This document shows, piece after piece, positions 7,297-16,594 of a DNA stretch of 64,000 nucleotides. Made by a program: the position numbers and the translations under genes. Source of the DNA: Pontibacillus chungwhensis (GTDB lineage Bacteria > Bacillota > Bacilli > Bacillales > BH030062). The notes beneath the pieces were generated by a model. The model saw only the letters and a list, made by a program, of their open reading frames with translations. It had not been told where the DNA came from and did no database searches. Each line of letters opens with the position of its first letter. Positions within the stretch are counted from its first letter, which is position 1. The stretch covers positions 1,178,001 to 1,242,000 of the forward strand of contig NZ_CP126446.1 of the NCBI RefSeq assembly GCF_030166655.1. The letters run 5' to 3'.

Positions 7297-10200
7297 ATGA
7301 CAACGGAATCTTTATTCTCATTCATGAAAGAAGTCGCTCCTGATTTTGTTACGTTAGGAGAAAAGATTGAGGCTTCTTTGTTTGAACAGCCAAATAGTAC
7401 TTTGGTTCAGGCTCGTTTGTTTGGTGAACATTTAGGAAAACTAGTGGCCAAACACGAAGGCACTGAAGAAGTCTTTTCAGTAAAGCATGTGGAACGTTTA
7501 GAGAAACTATTGCGCAGAGAAGCGATAGAAGAAGATATATTTAATAAATTTAATTGGCTACGAAAGATGGGGAATAAAGCAGCTCATGAGCCTAACTTTG
7601 GAGAAGTAGAAGTGGCAATCAGAGCGCATCGTATCATTTATGACCTTTCTTGTTGGTATGTTCAATTATACATAAGTTTTGACTTTGCCGTACCAGAATA
7701 CAGCCTTCCCAAGCCCAGAGCCAATCAAGGGGTTGATAAGGAAGAGTTAGCTAACATGTTACAACCCTTATTAAACGACTCTCTCCAATCGGTTGTAGGC
7801 CAGCAGTGGGCAGAAATGAAAAAAGAAATAGAAGAATTGAAGAAATTGAAGGAAGAGCCACCGAAAACTGATAATGAGAACGATGGTGAAAAAGTCCCTC
7901 AACCTAAAGTAAAAGAAGAAACTAAGAGTGAGGTTAAAGAGAAATCTTTTGCTTTATTCTCATACCTTAAAGAGCATGGTTTAGAAGTGCTTGATAAGCG
8001 AGCGAATAAAGGAGCTATTTGGGTAGTTGGGAATTGGTCTTTGAAAGAGATTCTATTCCCTTTAAAGAAATACAACATTTATTTCCGGTTCGCGAAGAAA
8101 GGCTCTAAGTCTACTAAACGTCGCCCGGCCTGGTTTATGCTAAGTAAATGGCGCGAGACAGAAGAGGAAGAGAAGGCTCGCTTATTTAAAAGTGAAGAAA
8201 AAGTTGAAGAAAGTAAGGTAGATGAGATATCTAGTAATAGCAGTAAAGAGGATGAGACCAAGGAATCTTATCAGCTGCCTGAAACAGAGGAAACCTATTC
8301 AGAGCAAGCTGAGTATGTAGTTAAAGAGGATCAAACATTTATTGTGCAATTAGCACCTGTAAACAAAGTAGACTACACCCAAAAAGAACAATTGTTTGTT
8401 CCAAATCATCTTTTGAACACTCCAATTGAAAGCTATGCTGAAACAGCTCTATCTTTGCTTAAAGATAAAGGAATTCAATTTGTAGCAGATGTAGATGAGG
8501 ATATTCTGAGGGATTTATACCGCACTGATCGGGAGTTCTTTTATCAAGTGGTTCAACATTTGTTTGTTCTTGGTGTAGATTTCACAGAGAAGTTATCACA
8601 ATTTAAGCCTGTAGTTCATTTTGAAGGTGAAGACAAAGTCATCGTTGTTCGTAGTCAGGAACATTCAGCAATATCCTCTTGGTTACCTAAACTTTACACG
8701 CAACGATTTGCAGAAGTAGGAATTCGAAATACGAATCAACTCAACGGATTATTTCTATCCTCTTTAAAGTGGTTATTTAAGGAATTATATGGTGAAGTGT
8801 TGACTTTTCTTTCTCAACATGAAGAAACATGGGTAGAAGAAGGGGAAGAACCCTTTGAAACGCATGTTCCAGCAGAAAACGCAGGAAGCATTTCCTTAGA
8901 CAATGAATGGATATCAATAGATGCTAACCTAAGAGAAGTTGCACTAAACACCACAAACTTTCAAGGAGTGCGTGCTTTAGTTCGTCAATTACAAGAAAAA
9001 GGCTTCTTTACATTGAATGATTTACCAGAAAATCTGGACGACCTTCACCTTCAATTCAAAGGAGTAGGCCCTGGTGCCGTGCAAAAATTATGGAATCAAA
9101 TTGCCCTTATGTCGAAGAGTATAAACACTAAAGGTGAGAATGGTAGTCAATTTGAGCAGGGTACTATGGTAGTATTTGAAGATTATGAAATTGAAATCCC
9201 TGAGATCATAAGAACCGTAGACATTGAAACAGATCGATTCTTAGGGGTAAAGTCGATATTGGAACAGTTCGGTGAGAGAGGCATAAGGGTTTATGGTGAC
9301 CTGCCGGTAGATTTAGAGTCTATTACTTCTTGGCCCAAAATAGGGAAAACGAGAGTGAAACAGTTCTTTGAACAGCTTGTAGACATCATGGAGACGGTTA
9401 AGAACGAGTTGATGTATTCACAGAAGTTGAATCAAATGACAGCTGAAGAACGTTTTCATTATTACTTTACTAAACATGAAGAGCTAGTAAGTAAACTTCC
9501 TGATTCAGTTGAGTTGCAAAAGAAGCATAAGATCACCCCACGCCAATTAAAGCTAATGGAAATGAAATATAAAGCTTTTAAAAGAGGGGATCACCTTACT
9601 CTAGAAGAGATGGGTGAAGCATTAGGTGTAACGAGGGAAAGGGTTCGTCAGGTTATTGCTAAGTTCAATGAACGTTTATTCCTCCAGGGAGAAAAATGGG
9701 TCAACGAAGTTCAGCAGATGTTGAAACATTCTCAAGTAATAGCGAATAAATGGCTCGATCGCAAAACATTTACCCATTATATGATGGGAGAATGTTTAAA
9801 CATGCTTAATATAAACTTTAGACTAGAAGACTTGTATCTAACTTCATACAACAGTGAAGAGTATGAGAATGTTAAGAAATCTATATATGAGAATGTAAAA
9901 GATTTCTTCCACCAAAAGGTGTTTACAAGATTAGAGCTTGAAGATTGGGCAGAAGCTTTATCCCACAAATTAAACATTCCTAGCGCTTTTATTAAAGATG
10001 TAAGCTCTCCTTATATGAATTGGTTTCAGAATGGGGAAGGTGTCTTAACTACCCTAAATAAGGCCGACGTAGTAGAGATGGTTATGGCGGAGTATCCACA
10101 GGGTGTAGAAATCTTTCGAAAAGAAGATGAACTGATAGAGAAGGCTAATCAAATTATGCCAGGTCAGTTTGGCGGTGAACGTTCTTTCACAAGTATCGTC

Positions 10201-11586
10201 AGTAATAGGGAAGACGCTGCTCACAAGTTCCTAATGTGGGGAAGAGGGACGTATATTTATCATCAGTTTGTGCACCCGGATATCGACTGGTTAGCTCAAG
10301 TACAATATCAGGCTCTTGATTTCTTATCAAAAGTGTCAACGGTCAATATTCATAAGTTATTCAGAGTTGTAAAAGAAGAGGCCATCGAGAGAGGAATCCC
10401 AAACGAGTATGCGCTTTATACTTTATTAAGGCAGCATCCCATTGAAGAAGTAGATTATTTGAAATTTCCGAAGATTTCATTAGCTGGAGTAGAACTAAGG
10501 AAGAACGTAGAATGGATACGTGAATTTATCCATGAATATGGTGAGCCAGTGCCTTATGATGTACTAAGAAATGAGTTTGTTCATGAAAGAGGATGGAAGG
10601 AGTTCACTTTACAACACAATCTATGGAATGATGATTCTATCATCCAGTACAAACATGCCCATTATACGTTAATGTCGTATTTTGAACATATTCCATATGA
10701 TTTCTTCCGTCCTATTATTCAACGACTAGAAGAGCTGCTGGAAGACCAAACGATTATTCAAATTGGTCGAGTGTTCGAAGAGAAGAAAACGTATTTAGCT
10801 AGTGAGGGCATAGTGAGTTCTTATCTCCTTTATCAAACCTTAGAACGATTATATGAGGGACCGTTGGATTTTGCCAGGTATCCATATCTGACTAATGGCG
10901 ACATCAATAAAGATGACCTTTCTATAACGTCTCTTGTAGAAGACTATTTGATAGAAGCTGGTGGAGAAGTACCAAGAGAAGAAGTGTATCAGTGGATTAC
11001 AGAAGAACTCGGAGGTCACGAGAAAATATTAGATAACGTACTACAGAAATCAAACGATATCTTCTACTACACTAGAGGACAATATGGGGAGTATGTTCAT
11101 CGAGACGTGATTGATTGGAACGAAGAGAAACAAGAACAGTTGCATCAGTACTGCCTGGCTCGTTTGAATGAATTACTGGGAGTCAGAGACCTTCCTATAA
11201 TAACGATCGGAGATTTATTTAATCCTAATGATCTCCCTCCATTAGACAATTATGTCCCATGGACAGAGGATTTGCTAACGGATTGCTTAAAGAATGACCA
11301 TCGATGGGAGCTTATTGGCTCTTACAACTGGATTGTAGCAGCATTTGAGACAGTGATGCCTTATAGTAGTAATCCTGAATTTATAACATATATCTTAACG
11401 TCTCAATTTAACTCCAGTGCGAAAGTCCACGACTTTTATCGTTACTTAAGGCAAGTTAAATATTCACAGGATGGAGCACTATTGAGCGAAGCGGAAGACC
11501 TCTTGGAAGAGGATGAAGCACCTTTTACAATCGAAGGTGATGAAATCGTAATGAAATTGTTAAAGGAGACTACTCATGAATCATGA
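7297..11586 (+). CDS. 1429-aa HEPN/DUF4145-like, HhH and sigma-70 region-4-like defence protein
   Basis: Large soluble protein of mixed architecture. Residues about 1-140 resemble the DUF4145/HEPN-like module of HsdR-type proteins ('NWLRKMGNKAAHEP'). A charged linker follows, then a small domain at about 220-290. Two helix-hairpin-helix segments like the RNA polymerase alpha C-terminal domain lie at about 553-600 ('FKGVGPGAVQKLW') and 648-700 ('WPKIGKTRVKQFF'). A sigma-70 region-4 helix-turn-helix sits at about 765-793 ('LEEMGEALGVTRERVRQVI'). The last 600 residues look like repeated winged-helix units ('EPVPYDVLRNEF', 'GEVPREEVYQWI'). It lacks sigma region 2, so it is no normal sigma factor. 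It may sense or hijack transcription at foreign DNA; that is inference. The gene overlaps the next by 11 bp. Confidence 0.7.
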   Translation: MTTESLFSFMKEVAPDFVTLGEKIEASLFEQPNSTLVQARLFGEHLGKLVAKHEGTEEVFSVKHVERLEKLLRREAIEEDIFNKFNWLRKMGNKAAHEPNFGEVEVAIRAHRIIYDLSCWYVQLYISFDFAVPEYSLPKPRANQGVDKEELANMLQPLLNDSLQSVVGQQWAEMKKEIEELKKLKEEPPKTDNENDGEKVPQPKVKEETKSEVKEKSFALFSYLKEHGLEVLDKRANKGAIWVVGNWSLKEILFPLKKYNIYFRFAKKGSKSTKRRPAWFMLSKWRETEEEEKARLFKSEEKVEESKVDEISSNSSKEDETKESYQLPETEETYSEQAEYVVKEDQTFIVQLAPVNKVDYTQKEQLFVPNHLLNTPIESYAETALSLLKDKGIQFVADVDEDILRDLYRTDREFFYQVVQHLFVLGVDFTEKLSQFKPVVHFEGEDKVIVVRSQEHSAISSWLPKLYTQRFAEVGIRNTNQLNGLFLSSLKWLFKELYGEVLTFLSQHEETWVEEGEEPFETHVPAENAGSISLDNEWISIDANLREVALNTTNFQGVRALVRQLQEKGFFTLNDLPENLDDLHLQFKGVGPGAVQKLWNQIALMSKSINTKGENGSQFEQGTMVVFEDYEIEIPEIIRTVDIETDRFLGVKSILEQFGERGIRVYGDLPVDLESITSWPKIGKTRVKQFFEQLVDIMETVKNELMYSQKLNQMTAEERFHYYFTKHEELVSKLPDSVELQKKHKITPRQLKLMEMKYKAFKRGDHLTLEEMGEALGVTRERVRQVIAKFNERLFLQGEKWVNEVQQMLKHSQVIANKWLDRKTFTHYMMGECLNMLNINFRLEDLYLTSYNSEEYENVKKSIYENVKDFFHQKVFTRLELEDWAEALSHKLNIPSAFIKDVSSPYMNWFQNGEGVLTTLNKADVVEMVMAEYPQGVEIFRKEDELIEKANQIMPGQFGGERSFTSIVSNREDAAHKFLMWGRGTYIYHQFVHPDIDWLAQVQYQALDFLSKVSTVNIHKLFRVVKEEAIERGIPNEYALYTLLRQHPIEEVDYLKFPKISLAGVELRKNVEWIREFIHEYGEPVPYDVLRNEFVHERGWKEFTLQHNLWNDDSIIQYKHAHYTLMSYFEHIPYDFFRPIIQRLEELLEDQTIIQIGRVFEEKKTYLASEGIVSSYLLYQTLERLYEGPLDFARYPYLTNGDINKDDLSITSLVEDYLIEAGGEVPREEVYQWITEELGGHEKILDNVLQKSNDIFYYTRGQYGEYVHRDVIDWNEEKQEQLHQYCLARLNELLGVRDLPIITIGDLFNPNDLPPLDNYVPWTEDLLTDCLKNDHRWELIGSYNWIVAAFETVMPYSSNPEFITYILTSQFNSSAKVHDFYRYLRQVKYSQDGALLSEAEDLLEEDEAPFTIEGDEIVMKLLKETTHES

Positions 11587-11761
11587 ACATGATTTAATAC
11601 AGAAGATGAAAGAACTTGTCGACGAGGAAGATCCCCTCGTCAGACAAGTGGTATCCCTCACATTGGATGAAGTAAACAATCGGTCATTATCGGTCGAAGC
11701 AACAGCCAAAAGAATGGAACGTAAAATCGATGGAATGTTGCAACAGGACGGGAGGGGCTAA
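11576..11761 (+). CDS. 61-aa small protein in the defence operon
   Basis: Small acidic-basic helical protein ('HDLIQKMKELVDEEDPLVRQ', 'VEATAKRMERKIDGML') with no membrane span. Its ATG lies 11 bp inside the end of the 1429-aa gene, and its stop is 2 bp before the ATPase gene, which implies translational coupling. I recognise no family. The size and position suggest a bridging or regulatory subunit that joins the large protein to the ATPase. Confidence 0.65.
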   Translation: MNHEHDLIQKMKELVDEEDPLVRQVVSLTLDEVNNRSLSVEATAKRMERKIDGMLQQDGRG

Positions 11762-11763
11762 CT

Positions 11764-13776
11764 ATGATTATTTCTAAATTAACGATGAATCATTTTCGCC
11801 AATTCTATGGAGACCAAACCATTGACTTTGCTGTTGATGAGCACCAAATGGTTACCGTTATCCTTGGGGAAAATGGCCGGGGAAAAACGGGAATTTATAG
11901 AGCCCTGTTATTTGCCTTATTTGGGGATCGTTTCTTAGAACAGGATGCAAAAGGTGATGGGCTGCTCTTAGCCAATAGCAAAGCTCTAAAAGAAGACCAG
12001 GAGAGAGAGAATAAAGGGATTGAAACATGTGTAGAAATTCACTTTTCTCACCAGGGAAACTCTTACATTTTACATAGAAGTCAAATTGCTCGCATCGAAA
12101 CAAATGGGAAGGTAAAAGAAGAAGATCACGATCTATGGTTAAAAAATGTAGAAGACAATGAAACCCTTACGAGAAAAGCAGACATAAACGAACTTGTCTA
12201 CTCCATTCTAGATGACAGAGTGAAACATTACTTCTTCTTTGATGGAGAACGTATTGAAAGGTTAACCAGAACAAATCAGGATCAAAAAAATGAGATCTCT
12301 ATGGGAATTAGGAACTTATTAAAGATTGATCAAGCTGTTAAATCGAAACAAGTTCTCCAGCACCTTTTAAAGAAAACAAATAAGGAATTGCAAAATCATT
12401 CCACAGGGGAATATCGTCAAGCTCTTCAAAAAAGAGAAGATCTACAGAAACAAAGGGAAGAGTACAAAGCAGAGAAAGAAAACATAGAAAATACCCTTTC
12501 AAATGACGCTCATCGATATCAAGAAATTGAAGATGAGCTAGAACGATTTGAGAAAGAGAAAGAACTCATACAACAGAGGAGACAACTTGAATCAGACCTT
12601 GATTATGCTAAGGAACAGGTAGGACATTCTCAGCACGCACTGACTTCTTTCAGTGATACGCTGTCTCTTCTTATGTCTAGAGATATTCTATTTGATGTGA
12701 AGAAACAATTAGACCTCTATCTTGGTGAGAAACGTCAAGAAGACGTGATGAGTTCAAAAGGAATACAGGAATTACTGGAGGACTTGACTTGCATATGTGG
12801 TCGTGATTTTGTTGAAGAATCTACTGAATATCAGCAACTCCAGTCTCTTTATCATGCTGTTCAGAACCAGGAAGCTAACAAGGATTACCATCAATTAAAA
12901 GCGAAGGTTATGCAATTAATTGGTTTTTTAGATGGTAAAGAAGAAGATTTAAAGAATCAGGTAGAAACCATAAAAAATGCTGAACAAAGTGTGGACGACC
13001 TTTCTTATCAGGTAGAAAAACTTAATCAACAATTAAGTGGTACGGGTGAAGAACAACTTCAATCTCTCAATGAAGAGAGAGAAGATCTCCTTAGAAAACA
13101 GACTCACCAAAGACATGAGATGGACCAGGTCAAAGAAAAACTAGACGGGATCGAAAGTGAAATCCAGAAAGTTAACCTCCAAATTAAAGACTTAAAAGTG
13201 AAAAGCGGAGCTCACCAGCAGCTAGTGAAGAAAGAAGAAACTCTATCAGCCTCTCTTGAAGCTATGAAGAGAATCATTAGTAAGTTCGAGAAGGATGTTA
13301 TGGAGGATTTAGAAATTGCTGCTACTCAAAATTTAAGCTATTTATTGGATGAAAGTGGACAAGAAAACTTAAAAGAAGTGAAAGTTCGTTCCGATTATTC
13401 ACTTGATGTGCTAAATGCCTTCAATCAGCCGTTCCTTGCGAACATTTCACAAGGACAACGACAAGTTCTTTCATTAAGCTTTATTACAGCATTAGCTCAA
13501 GTAGCGGGTGGATCGAACACTTTAGAAATGCCTTTATTTATGGATACACCATTTGGTCGCCTGTCATCTACCCACCAGGAGAACCTAATGAGCTTCATTC
13601 CACAGATCACGTCACAGTGGGTCTTACTCGTGACAGATCGCGAATACGATCAGAATGCTCAGAACAAATTTGAACAAATGGGGGTAGTTGGGAAGTACTA
13701 CATTCTAGAGAGTACTGAGCCAGGCGTCACACAAGTTAAAGAGCAGCTTTACACGCAAGGAGGGTACTCATCATGA
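11764..13776 (+). CDS. DndD-like SMC/ABC-type ATPase
   Basis: This 670-aa ATPase has the RecF/DndD/SMC layout. The N-terminal half has the Walker A motif 'GENGRGKTG' (about residues 34-43) and 'YFFFDGERIERL' (about 156-167). A long coiled coil (about 200-530) is broken near its middle by CICG (C343, C345), which looks like half of a zinc hook. The C-terminal half has the ABC signature 'SQGQRQVLSLS' (about 562-572) and a Walker B 'MPLFMDTPFGRLS' (about 589-601), typical of the DndD group. Such ATPases couple DNA binding to a partner effector. The dndA, dndB and dndC genes are absent, so this is not phosphorothioate modification. Confidence 0.85.
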   Translation: MIISKLTMNHFRQFYGDQTIDFAVDEHQMVTVILGENGRGKTGIYRALLFALFGDRFLEQDAKGDGLLLANSKALKEDQERENKGIETCVEIHFSHQGNSYILHRSQIARIETNGKVKEEDHDLWLKNVEDNETLTRKADINELVYSILDDRVKHYFFFDGERIERLTRTNQDQKNEISMGIRNLLKIDQAVKSKQVLQHLLKKTNKELQNHSTGEYRQALQKREDLQKQREEYKAEKENIENTLSNDAHRYQEIEDELERFEKEKELIQQRRQLESDLDYAKEQVGHSQHALTSFSDTLSLLMSRDILFDVKKQLDLYLGEKRQEDVMSSKGIQELLEDLTCICGRDFVEESTEYQQLQSLYHAVQNQEANKDYHQLKAKVMQLIGFLDGKEEDLKNQVETIKNAEQSVDDLSYQVEKLNQQLSGTGEEQLQSLNEEREDLLRKQTHQRHEMDQVKEKLDGIESEIQKVNLQIKDLKVKSGAHQQLVKKEETLSASLEAMKRIISKFEKDVMEDLEIAATQNLSYLLDESGQENLKEVKVRSDYSLDVLNAFNQPFLANISQGQRQVLSLSFITALAQVAGGSNTLEMPLFMDTPFGRLSSTHQENLMSFIPQITSQWVLLVTDREYDQNAQNKFEQMGVVGKYYILESTEPGVTQVKEQLYTQGGYSS

Positions 13777-14219
13777 TAGGAGAAATTGGTTCACTAAGAG
13801 TACGCGTACGTCCAGAGTACTTGCCGTTATATAAACAACTTCTAAGAAACAGTTTAATTAAACAACATAGTGAGTTCTTCACACTTTGCTGCTTTATGAC
13901 TAATTCAAAAGGTCAACTAGATGAACAAGTTAACCTCACAGAACTGTGCCAGGCGAATTCGTTTACAGAGTATCAACTTACTTCTCTATCTGCACTAGCT
14001 TATAAACATAACCAGGAGTTACTATTTTATAAAGAACTCTTTCAACAAATGGAGCAAGAAGCGGATAAAGGGTTCACTTATCTTATAGAAAACGTCTGGA
14101 GTAACCTTGTTTCTTATAGTGAAGGTGGAGAGGTAACCATTATCCCAGGGAGGGAATTTGAGGCTCAGTATTTGTTGGCAGCTCATGTTAGTCGTGAGAT
14201 GGAGGAAGTGCCGTTTTAA
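13773..14219 (+). CDS. 148-aa partner protein of the DndD-like ATPase
   Basis: The start codon overlaps the ATPase stop (ATGA), so the two are translationally coupled. The protein is soluble and mostly helical: 'VRPEYLPLYKQLLRNSLIKQHSEFFTLCCFMTNSKGQ', 'TELCQANSFTEYQLTSLSALAYKHN', then a short C-terminal beta part ('GGEVTIIPGREFEAQYLLAAHV'). Its position matches dndE in Dnd loci and the small middle component of ABC-three-component systems. I see no clear sequence match to DndE and do not recognise the family. Confidence 0.6.
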   Translation: MIGEIGSLRVRVRPEYLPLYKQLLRNSLIKQHSEFFTLCCFMTNSKGQLDEQVNLTELCQANSFTEYQLTSLSALAYKHNQELLFYKELFQQMEQEADKGFTYLIENVWSNLVSYSEGGEVTIIPGREFEAQYLLAAHVSREMEEVPF

Positions 14220-14536
14220 GTGGTTTATAAGGTTCCCATTAAATAAGCTCCTTGCTCCATACTACGCTGCCGGCATATCCTAGCTGCTGATGAGGGATAG
14301 GTAATGAACCCGATCATCAACAGGTCTTTATTAAGTTTTAGAAACTCCCCCCTCAAGTTCTCAGTTTGTTGACGATAGCCGCAAGGGTCCCTAAAATTAT
14401 ATATTATGCAGCAGGTGGTATGAGAGATTAAGAGTAAAAACAATATCGGTTTAAATGCAGGAGATTTGTTTCGATTTAAATAGATGTTTGATTATAAATT
14501 AACAACAAAGAATGTCCATGGGAGGGCAAAAATAGA
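14220..14536. other. Intergenic region between the four-gene operon and hsdM
   Basis: About 317 bp with no supported gene. A short minus-strand open frame lacks a ribosome binding site and family features. The AT-rich last 80 bp may hold the hsd promoter, and GGGAGGG lies about 9 bp before the hsdM start. I see no clear terminator for the upstream operon. Confidence 0.5.
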
Positions 14537-16594
14537 ATGGAAATGACAAATAACAATGAATATGTTCAGTTTATATGGAAAAATGCCGAGATCCTAAGAG
14601 GGCCTTATCAAAAGGAAGAATACCGTGATGTGATTTTGCCATTGGTAGTGTTACGTCGTTTTGACTCATTATTAGAACCAACTAAGGATCAGGTTCTGGA
14701 AAAAGCTAAAACCGTCAGACACGACGCAATTTTGAATCGGTTGGCAGGATATGACTTTAATAATACAAGTCCATTTACATTCAAAACACTTCTACGGGAT
14801 CCGGATAACATCGCCGCGAATTTACGCAACTATATACAAGGATTCTCTCAAAATGTGCGCGAAATCTTTGAGCATTTTGATTTTGAAGATGAAATTGAAA
14901 AGATGGATCAGTACAACCTACTTTATAATGTCTTAAAGTTGTTCGCGAGCATGGACTTTAGTGTAGAGAAAGTATCCAATATGCAAATGGGATACATTTT
15001 TGAAGAACTTATCCGTCGTTTTTCTGAAAACGCAGAAGCAGGGGACCACTATACCCCACGTGAAGTCATACAGCTTATGACTAATCTCGTATTAAACGAA
15101 GACCAGTCAGAATTGATGGAAGACGGAAAGATTGTACAGATTGGGGACTTTGCTTGTGGTACAGGAGGTATGCTTTCAGAGGCTTCAGAATACATTAAAG
15201 CTTTAAATCCTAGTACACAGGTTGAAGTGTTTGGTCAAGAGTTCAATCCGAAATCGTACGCGATTGCCTGTGCCGACTTATTGATTAAAGGACAAAATGC
15301 AGGTCATATTGCTTTCGGTAACTCTCTTACAGATCAGGATGGTCACCAAGGTCGTGAAGTCCGTTACGCGCTTATGAACCCGCCATTTGGCGTGGACTGG
15401 AAGCATTACAAAGCCCCAATTGAAGAAGAGCACGAGGAAAAAGGATTCGGGGGTCGTTACGGAGCAGGACTACCGCGTACATCTGATGGGTCTCTTTTAT
15501 TTATGCAGCATATGGTGTCTAAAATGAAACAAGACGAAAAGGGAAGTCGTATGGCAATCATCCAGAGTGGTTCTCCCTTGTTTACAGGGGATGCAGGAAG
15601 TGGAGAGAGTGAAGTGCGTCGCTGGTTGTTAGAGAATGACCTTGTTGAGGGGATCATTGCCTTGCCAGACCAGTTGTTTTACAACACAGGTATAAACACG
15701 TATGTCTGGATTCTGTCGAACCGAAAAAACGATGATCTTCAAAAAGGCGCTGTTCGAACGGGTAAGGTTCAGCTCATCGATGCACGGGAATATTACACGA
15801 CAATGAAGAAAAGCCTGGGGCAAAAACGTCATGAACTCACAGGTAAGCACATTCAAGAACTCACACGTCTGTACGGTGAGTTTAAAGAGGGTGAAAACAG
15901 CAAAATCTTTGATAACGAAGACTTTGGTTACCACAAAATCACCGTGGAACAGCCCTTGCAATTGAACTTCCAAATTTCTAATGAGCGAATCGAGGGTTTG
16001 TACGGAGAAGCAGCGTTCTCGAGATTATATGATGAGGAGAAATATCAGGAGTTGTTAGGTAAAGAAAAGAAGACAGCTGCAGACGAGAAAAAAATCACAA
16101 AGTATGAAGAGGGCCAGAAACTTCAAGAGGTGATTGTGAACATCCTGAAAGCGAATCGCTCCGATACTGTTTACAAAAATCGCGAAACGTTCTTAGGTGT
16201 CTTAGAACCCCTATTCAAAGATCATCCAGACGTGAAAGCTGGTTTGTTTAAATCTATTCTAATGGGGTTAGCTGAACGGGACAAAACGGCTGATGTCTGT
16301 AAGGACAAAAAAGGGAACAAGGAACCTGATCCTACGCTTCGGGATACAGAAAACGTACCGATAACAGAAAATATAGAAGACTACTTTAAACGTGAAGTCT
16401 TGCCGCACGTTCCCGATGCTTGGATTGATGATAAGAAAACGAAAATAGGGTATGATATCCCGCTCACTCGCCACTTCTATAACTATGAGTCGCTTCGTCC
16501 GGCAGTGGACATCCAGCACGACATTCAGAGAGAAGAAGAGGAACTACTAGGTTTAATGGAGGGATTATTCGATGAAGCGATACAGCGCGTATAA
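14537..16594 (+). CDS. hsdM: Type I restriction-modification N6-adenine methyltransferase HsdM
   Basis: The modification subunit (685 aa) has an N-terminal helical HsdM_N domain (about residues 5-130) and an N6-adenine methylase domain. SAM-binding motif I is 'FACGTGGML' (about 205-213) and the catalytic motif IV is 'NPPFG' (about 281-285). 'AGDHYTPREVIQLM' before motif I is standard for HsdM. It methylates adenine at the sites chosen by HsdS and forms the M2S and R2M2S complexes. It is the first gene of an hsdM-hsdS-hsdR operon and overlaps hsdS by 23 bp. Confidence 0.95.
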   Translation: MEMTNNNEYVQFIWKNAEILRGPYQKEEYRDVILPLVVLRRFDSLLEPTKDQVLEKAKTVRHDAILNRLAGYDFNNTSPFTFKTLLRDPDNIAANLRNYIQGFSQNVREIFEHFDFEDEIEKMDQYNLLYNVLKLFASMDFSVEKVSNMQMGYIFEELIRRFSENAEAGDHYTPREVIQLMTNLVLNEDQSELMEDGKIVQIGDFACGTGGMLSEASEYIKALNPSTQVEVFGQEFNPKSYAIACADLLIKGQNAGHIAFGNSLTDQDGHQGREVRYALMNPPFGVDWKHYKAPIEEEHEEKGFGGRYGAGLPRTSDGSLLFMQHMVSKMKQDEKGSRMAIIQSGSPLFTGDAGSGESEVRRWLLENDLVEGIIALPDQLFYNTGINTYVWILSNRKNDDLQKGAVRTGKVQLIDAREYYTTMKKSLGQKRHELTGKHIQELTRLYGEFKEGENSKIFDNEDFGYHKITVEQPLQLNFQISNERIEGLYGEAAFSRLYDEEKYQELLGKEKKTAADEKKITKYEEGQKLQEVIVNILKANRSDTVYKNRETFLGVLEPLFKDHPDVKAGLFKSILMGLAERDKTADVCKDKKGNKEPDPTLRDTENVPITENIEDYFKREVLPHVPDAWIDDKKTKIGYDIPLTRHFYNYESLRPAVDIQHDIQREEEELLGLMEGLFDEAIQRV

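Noticed and set aside
7297-11586. The large protein as a true sigma factor
   Set aside because: A region-2 domain for -10 recognition and melting is absent; only a region-4-like helix-turn-helix is present.
11764-14219. A Dnd phosphorothioate modification system
   Set aside because: Only the DndD-like ATPase is clear. The cysteine desulfurase (DndA), the transcription-like DndB and the PAPS-reductase-like DndC are not in the window, and the 148-aa protein does not read as DndE.
14225-14443. A 72-aa minus-strand frame before hsdM
   Set aside because: No ribosome binding site and no recognisable family; kept as unexplained intergenic sequence.
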